A stretch of DNA of 8,998 bases from Bacilli bacterium (lineage in GTDB: Bacteria > Bacillota_I > Bacilli_A > RF39 > UBA660): assembly GCA_900757295.1 (NCBI GenBank), contig CAAENH010000051.1, forward strand, positions 1 through 8,998, in the 5' to 3' direction. The notes beneath the pieces were generated by a model, which saw nothing but the letters and a program-made list of their open reading frames with translations, was not told the DNA's origin and made no database searches. Of this stretch, positions 5,120 through 8,998 are shown one piece after another. The translations under genes were made by a program, and so were the position numbers. Numbering within the stretch: the stretch's first letter is position 1; each line of letters begins with the position of its first letter.

Positions 5120-6430
5120 ATGGATTACAAGGATAAAATATTGAATTCAATAATAGATAAGTATATTAAAAGCAACAACTGTAATGGAACAAGCGTATAT
5201 CTATCAAAAATAGAGATTGGAAATGGATTTAATATTGTTAATGTGCTAAATAATGAAGTGTTTTTTAATGAGAATCTTGAAATAATTAAAAATATATTAA
5301 TTGAATTAATAAATGAAGAAAAAATAGAAGTAATATCATCAAAATATACAGATAATCCGACAATTAAACTTTTACCAACATTTTTATCTATTGATGAACA
5401 AATACAACTGATTAATGGTGATTTACACGATATTGTTCTTTTTCCTACCAAAAGAGTATTATCTTCTAAAAAAATATCAAATGAAAAAAAGTTTACAAAG
5501 ATGTTAAAAAAGGGTGAACATCATTTAAAAATAATATATTTTGATCCAACTATCGTAGAAGAGTATGTTGTTAACCCAAAATATATTTTTAAATTTGATG
5601 GTATTAGGGGATATATCTTATTAAGTGATGAGTTTATAAATAGACAAAGAGATTATGAGTATATTAAAGACTTTGGCATGGCATATTTTAGAAAAAATGG
5701 AAAATTTAAGAGAGCTATTGGTGTATTTCTAACAGATTTGAATAAATTATCTGTTGAGGATCAAATGCATTGGAGTAAATATATGCTAAATAATCAACAA
5801 GAATATACAGTACATCCAAATTTTGTTGAACAATTATTATATGGAAGGTGGTCTAATAATACACCAATTTATCAAATTATGATAGAAATGAGAACAGAGA
5901 TTAATAATGTTGTTAATACATTAAAAATGCCTAATTTCTATAAAACTAATTTTGATATATATGATGAAAATATATTTGACTTTAGAACAATATTCTCTCC
6001 AACAAAAAGAAACTATGATAATTTTATTATGGTTTTAGAAAAACTGTTTATAAATGATATTAATAAAGACTTTTTTACAACAAAATCATTTTTGTTTAAA
6101 AAAATAGAAAACACAAAAAATGATGACGGGACTAAAAAAGCAAGTATTACCTTATTTTCTGAATGGATTGACTTAAATTTAAGTGATAATAGCGATTATA
6201 AAGAAAATGTTATAAAAGTGTTGAAGGATATAAGAAAAAAAAGACAAAAACCAGCACATGATCTAGAATCTAATGATTATAATGAAGAATATTGGTCAAT
6301 ACAGAATGAAATTATTATAAAATGTTTCTATGCATTAAGAATGATATTAATTCAATTTTTAGAACATCCGAATTGTTCTTATGAAACAAAACAATATATT
6401 TTGAATTTGGATGAAATTACAATAGTTTAG
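5120..6430 (+). CDS. Uncharacterised 436-aa protein with a C-terminal HEPN-like R-x4-H motif
   Basis: The family is not recognised. ATG 5120 is chosen because AGGGGGA (5108-5114) sits five bases upstream; an in-frame ATG at 5102 overlaps the recombinase stop but has no ribosome binding site of its own. The protein is soluble, with no signal or membrane segment. The N-terminal 110 residues look helical and winged-helix-like. The middle (about 150-300) has mixed strands and conserved-looking aromatic stretches such as FKFDGIRGYILLSDEFI, DFGMAYFRKNGKFKRAIGVF and LLYGRWSNNTPIYQI. The C-terminal region contains DIRKKRQKPAHDL, giving R375-x4-H380 in a helical context followed by a helix rich in Tyr, Leu and Ile. 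R-x4-6-H in a helical domain is the catalytic signature of HEPN ribonucleases found in toxin and phage-defence proteins. Calling it a nuclease is inference. It is intact, unlike the recombinase just upstream, and has no promoter of its own that I can see. Confidence 0.7.
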   Translation: MDYKDKILNSIIDKYIKSNNCNGTSVYLSKIEIGNGFNIVNVLNNEVFFNENLEIIKNILIELINEEKIEVISSKYTDNPTIKLLPTFLSIDEQIQLINGDLHDIVLFPTKRVLSSKKISNEKKFTKMLKKGEHHLKIIYFDPTIVEEYVVNPKYIFKFDGIRGYILLSDEFINRQRDYEYIKDFGMAYFRKNGKFKRAIGVFLTDLNKLSVEDQMHWSKYMLNNQQEYTVHPNFVEQLLYGRWSNNTPIYQIMIEMRTEINNVVNTLKMPNFYKTNFDIYDENIFDFRTIFSPTKRNYDNFIMVLEKLFINDINKDFFTTKSFLFKKIENTKNDDGTKKASITLFSEWIDLNLSDNSDYKENVIKVLKDIRKKRQKPAHDLESNDYNEEYWSIQNEIIIKCFYALRMILIQFLEHPNCSYETKQYILNLDEITIV

Positions 6431-6439
6431 AATAATTTA

Positions 6440-6448
6440 TGATATAAT
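6440..6448 (+). promoter_or_regulatory. Extended -10 promoter of the rbgA operon
   Basis: TGATATAAT has a perfect TATAAT (6443-6448) and TGn extension, ten bases after the 436-aa gene's stop. The -35 region is poor. The spacing to the rbgA ribosome binding site (AAGGAAGTGA, 6459-6468) is short. It separates the housekeeping operon from the accessory island. Confidence 0.5.
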
Positions 6449-6473
6449 GTTAAGGAAAAAGGAAGTGATTTAA

Positions 6474-7355
6474 ATGGCTGAAAATAAAGATAAAGTGTTT
6501 TCTAATACGGTTATCAATTGGTATCCAGGTCATATGGCTAAAACTAAAAGACTAATAAAGGAAAAGTATAATTTAATAGATGTAGTTTATGAATTAGTCG
6601 ATGCAAGAATACCTTTTTCATCTAAAATACAGGATATTGATGAAATATTAAAAAATAAACCTAGAATATTAATTATGACTAAAAAAGATTTATGTGATAT
6701 TAATGAAACTAATAAATGGGTTAAATATTATGAAGGTAAAGGTTATAAAGTTTTACTTTTAGATTTAAATAATAATGAAGATTATAAAAAATTAATTGAT
6801 GAAACTAATTTAATAATGGAAAATAGCCAAAAGATAAGAGAACAAAAGGGATTAAAAGAAAAAGAGATTAGAGCTTTAGTTATTGGAGTGCCTAATGTAG
6901 GAAAAAGTACTTTGATAAATAAGCTTGCTGGTAAAAAAATAGCTAACGTTGGAAATAAGCCAGGAGTTACAACAAATCTTACTTGGTTAAAAACTAAAAG
7001 TAATATACTTTTATTAGATACGCCGGGTATTTTATGGCCTAAATTTGATAGTGAAGAAATTGCTTTAAATTTAGCTAGTATGACATCAATTAAATCAGAA
7101 GTTTTACCCATAGATGAAGTAGCAGTTCATATTTTAAAAAAATTAGATTTATTTTATAAAGATATTTTGAAAAAAAGATATAATTTAGATTATTTAGATG
7201 AAGACTTAGTTGTAGTTTATGATAGCATTGGACGTAAGATTGGTGCTATAATAAGTGGTGGAGAGATAGATTACGATCGTGTTAGTAATGCTATTTTAAA
7301 TGATATTAAACAAGAATATGTTAAGGGAATTACTTTTGATAGAATAGAGGATTAA
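6474..7355 (+). CDS. rbgA: Ribosome biogenesis GTPase RbgA (YlqF)
   Basis: A full-length 293-aa circularly permuted GTPase (family range about 280-290). It binds the late 45S/50S precursor and is needed for incorporation of late proteins such as L16 during large-subunit assembly. Motif order is permuted as expected. The N-terminal NWYPGHMAKTKR is followed by VDARIPFSS and G4 MTKKD (68-72). Then comes G1/Walker A GVPNVGKST (138-146), a G2-region Thr in PGVTT (163-167) and G3 DTPG (182-185). The C-terminal helical RNA-binding domain carries LNLASMTSIK. ATG 6474 follows AAGGAAGTGA, close to the ideal Shine-Dalgarno sequence. The next gene starts two bases after the stop, so the two are probably cotranscribed. 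In Bacillus, rbgA also precedes rnhB; here a third gene lies between. Tryptophans are TGG. Confidence 0.96.
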   Translation: MAENKDKVFSNTVINWYPGHMAKTKRLIKEKYNLIDVVYELVDARIPFSSKIQDIDEILKNKPRILIMTKKDLCDINETNKWVKYYEGKGYKVLLLDLNNNEDYKKLIDETNLIMENSQKIREQKGLKEKEIRALVIGVPNVGKSTLINKLAGKKIANVGNKPGVTTNLTWLKTKSNILLLDTPGILWPKFDSEEIALNLASMTSIKSEVLPIDEVAVHILKKLDLFYKDILKKRYNLDYLDEDLVVVYDSIGRKIGAIISGGEIDYDRVSNAILNDIKQEYVKGITFDRIED

Positions 7356-7357
7356 CT

Positions 7358-7957
7358 ATGAATATAGCTCAAATTGATAATTTACTAGAAGAAAAATTAG
7401 TTTATTCAGAATTTTTAAGTGCAACTAATCGTCAAAAAATGTGCGAAATTATTTTTAATTATTGCACTAATAAAAGAGTTAGTATGACTATACTGTCATA
7501 TAGATTAGAGGAAACTATTATTTTTTTACAAGAATTGGATTTAACTCTTGAAGAGATTACATCAGCAATAAAAAATAGTCCTTCATTATTACATGCGAAT
7601 AAAAAGGATATGTTATCTAAATATTTAGTATTAGTATATTTAGATGAGCATTTAAATCAACCAATAAGAAAACAAACATTGATTGAAAATACAAAATATT
7701 ATGTTATAGGCTTATCTACTATATATGCTAGAATTATGTATTTGCAAGAACATAATCCTAATGAAATATCAAAGTGGCATGTTTTAAAAATGACTAATAA
7801 AGAATTTGAGACTAAATTTAATGTAAATACTGATCAATTAAAATTAGATTATCCATTTGATGATCAAGCATTTATGCACGTTTTAGACCATCCTGACAAT
7901 GAAGAGATAAAAAATAAAATATTTGTATCATCTAGATCAGGAGGGTATCATGCCTGA
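7358..7957 (+). CDS. Helical protein of unknown function between rbgA and rnhB (199 aa)
   Basis: An intact ORF two bases after rbgA, overlapping rnhB by eight bases and thus locked into the operon. Sequence is predicted helical throughout, with no signal or membrane segment. Two stretches follow a pattern of hydrophobic helix, I-x-x-h, proline, then L-x-x-N-x-x-x-h: [19 protein letters not shown] with [13 protein letters not shown], and [17 protein letters not shown]. This loosely resembles mTERF-like helical repeats, which are nucleic-acid binding in eukaryotes and uncharacterised in bacteria. That resemblance is by eye only. No ribosome binding site stands out before ATG 7358, so it may be translated by coupling from rbgA. 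Its position suggests a role near ribosome assembly or RNA metabolism, but that is inference. It ends in TGA. Confidence 0.75.
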   Translation: MNIAQIDNLLEEKLVYSEFLSATNRQKMCEIIFNYCTNKRVSMTILSYRLEETIIFLQELDLTLEEITSAIKNSPSLLHANKKDMLSKYLVLVYLDEHLNQPIRKQTLIENTKYYVIGLSTIYARIMYLQEHNPNEISKWHVLKMTNKEFETKFNVNTDQLKLDYPFDDQAFMHVLDHPDNEEIKNKIFVSSRSGGYHA

Positions 7958-8576
7958 TTTGCTAATATATGAAAAAGAATTATATAAAAAAAATATATCT
8001 TTAATTGCTGGTGTTGATGAAGTAGGCAGAGGACCTCTTGTAGGGCCGGTAGTTGCAGCAGCTGTTATTTTGCCTAAAAATTATGAGTTATTGGGTTTAA
8101 CAGATTCTAAAAAATTAAGTGAAAAAAAGCGTGATGCCTTTTATGAAATCTTACAAACAGATGCTATAGCTATAGGTGTTGGAGTTATTAGTGCCAAAAT
8201 TATTGATGAAGTTAATATTTATGAAGCTTCTAAATTAGCTATGAAGGAAGCATTATCTAATTTAAAGATTAAGCCAGAATATGTTTTAATTGATGCAATG
8301 CCATTAGATCTTGATGTTGATTCAACTTCTATAATTCATGGTGATGCCTTATCATTATCTATTGCAGCAGCTAGTGTTATTGCTAAAGTTACTAGAGATA
8401 AAATGATGTATGATCTTGATAAAATATATCCTGAATATGGGTTTGCTAAACATAAAGGTTATCCAACTAAACAACATTTACAAGCAATAAAAAAATATGG
8501 AGTTTTAGATAACTATCGTTTTTCTTATAAACCTGTAAAAAATGTAGTAGAAGAAAAGAGCTTAGTTAATAGTTAA
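7950..8576 (+). CDS. rnhB: Ribonuclease HII
   Basis: A complete 208-aa RNase HII. It cleaves the RNA strand of RNA:DNA hybrids, including single ribonucleotides misincorporated in DNA. Family motifs are all present: [20 protein letters not shown] with catalytic Asp23 and Glu24, [10 protein letters not shown] (52-61), LIDAMPL with Asp115, [13 protein letters not shown] ending at Asp150, and [14 protein letters not shown] near the C-terminus. The active site is therefore intact. ATG 7950 is chosen because AGGAGGG (7939-7945) is just upstream; an in-frame TTG at 7923 would add nine residues within the preceding gene and lacks a site. The gene overlaps the 199-aa ORF and is the last gene of the rbgA operon. 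Confidence 0.96.
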   Translation: MPDLLIYEKELYKKNISLIAGVDEVGRGPLVGPVVAAAVILPKNYELLGLTDSKKLSEKKRDAFYEILQTDAIAIGVGVISAKIIDEVNIYEASKLAMKEALSNLKIKPEYVLIDAMPLDLDVDSTSIIHGDALSLSIAAASVIAKVTRDKMMYDLDKIYPEYGFAKHKGYPTKQHLQAIKKYGVLDNYRFSYKPVKNVVEEKSLVNS

Positions 8577-8581
8577 AAAAC

Positions 8582-8610
8582 TTGACATTAAAATAATTAT
8601 ATGTTATTTT
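8582..8610 (+). promoter_or_regulatory. Sigma-A-type promoter after rnhB
   Basis: A perfect TTGACA (8582-8587), a 17-base spacer and TATTTT (8605-8610) preceded by TG (8602-8603, extended -10). It begins six bases after the rnhB stop. Expected start near 8617, about 80 bases before the next start codon, with a small hairpin in between. This is the only promoter here with a consensus -35. Confidence 0.7.
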
Positions 8611-8655
8611 ATTTGAATCAATGGGGAATGGTTAGAATAAATTAAATATAGTAGT

Positions 8656-8677
8656 ATCCTTATTGAGGGATTTTTTT
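8656..8677 (+). terminator. Small hairpin with T-run (terminator or leader attenuator)
   Basis: ATCCTT (8656-8661) pairs with AGGGAT (8666-8671) through six pairs including one G-T, loop ATTG, followed by seven T (8671-8677). It probably ends transcription from the rnhB operon. Because it lies between the 8582 promoter and the next gene, it could also attenuate that gene or define a transcript of about 60 nt. The stem is short, so efficiency may be partial. Confidence 0.6.
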
Positions 8678-8697
8678 AATTGAAAGGAAGAATAAGA

Positions 8698-8998
8698 ATG
8701 AAAAAGCCAATTAATAAGTATGAAAATATTAGAAACAAGCTATCAGCAATTGCTATAGCTGCATCTTTTGTAGTTCCTACAGCAGGATTTTATTTGGATA
8801 AAGATAAAGACACAGAAACAGACCATGTTTTAGATAATTCTGTTTTTGAAAATCAAGAATTAAATATAGGATTTTTAAATCAATTAGAAGTAGCTAGAAT
8901 AGAAGCTGCTTATCCAAAAATGGTTGTTAATGGAAAACATGAATTTGTAAGAGTTGGAACTAGAAGAGTTGTGAAATTGTATTTAATTCATGCCACAC
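8698..8998 (+). CDS. Putative exported or membrane-anchored protein, 5' part only
   Basis: ATG 8698 follows AAAGGAAG (8683-8690) with seven-base spacing, and the frame stays open to the window's end (100 codons). The N-terminus has basic residues (MKKPINKYENIRNKL) then a hydrophobic stretch (SAIAIAASFVVPTAGFYL, about residues 16-33), followed by an acidic polar region (DKDKDTETD). That is the layout of a signal peptide or a single N-terminal anchor. No lipobox cysteine is seen. The following part (about 45-100) has no motif I recognise. It probably starts its own transcription unit from the promoter at 8582, through the small hairpin. Function unknown. Confidence 0.7.
   Translation, partial: MKKPINKYENIRNKLSAIAIAASFVVPTAGFYLDKDKDTETDHVLDNSVFENQELNIGFLNQLEVARIEAAYPKMVVNGKHEFVRVGTRRVVKLYLIHAT

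Overview
This is a very AT-rich window (about a quarter G+C by eye) with strong AAGGAG-type ribosome binding sites and AT-rich codon use. It looks like a low-GC Bacillota, probably an uncultured gut Bacilli or Erysipelotrichia-type lineage. TGA is used as a stop by apparently intact genes (79-aa protein, ATPase, 199-aa protein), and tryptophan is TGG in rbgA, so the code is the standard bacterial one.

The left third (1-3000) is a graveyard of accessory genes, all on the + strand: the 3' end of an unidentified gene, a frameshifted YhcG/DUF1016 nuclease, a 5'-truncated and frameshifted RhuM remnant, an apparently intact 79-aa protein, a DinD N-terminal fragment and an intact GNAT acetyltransferase. 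The notable pattern is a tiny ORF whose product begins MN(E/D)xKxNINW. It occurs three times (197, 1821, 2730), each with its own good ribosome binding site and each directly behind a different, unrelated gene. Related AT-rich tail sequence follows the copies. This suggests a cassette-like arrangement with a shared 3' segment and is the best candidate here for something undescribed.

The middle (3000-6430) holds a monocistronic ABC-type AAA ATPase with its own extended -10 promoter and a clean hairpin terminator. Next come a large serine recombinase ruined by one nonsense codon and two +1 frameshifts, and a 436-aa protein of unknown family that ends in an R-x4-H motif resembling HEPN ribonucleases. 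Together these look like a stranded, decaying mobile or defence island whose recombinase can no longer act.

The right part (6440-8576) is a housekeeping block: rbgA/ylqF (50S ribosome assembly GTPase), a 199-aa helical protein of unknown function and rnhB (RNase HII), tightly spaced or overlapping and probably one operon from an extended -10 promoter at 6440. After rnhB there is a consensus-like promoter and a small hairpin with a T-run. The 5' end of a gene for a putative exported or membrane-anchored protein then runs off the window.
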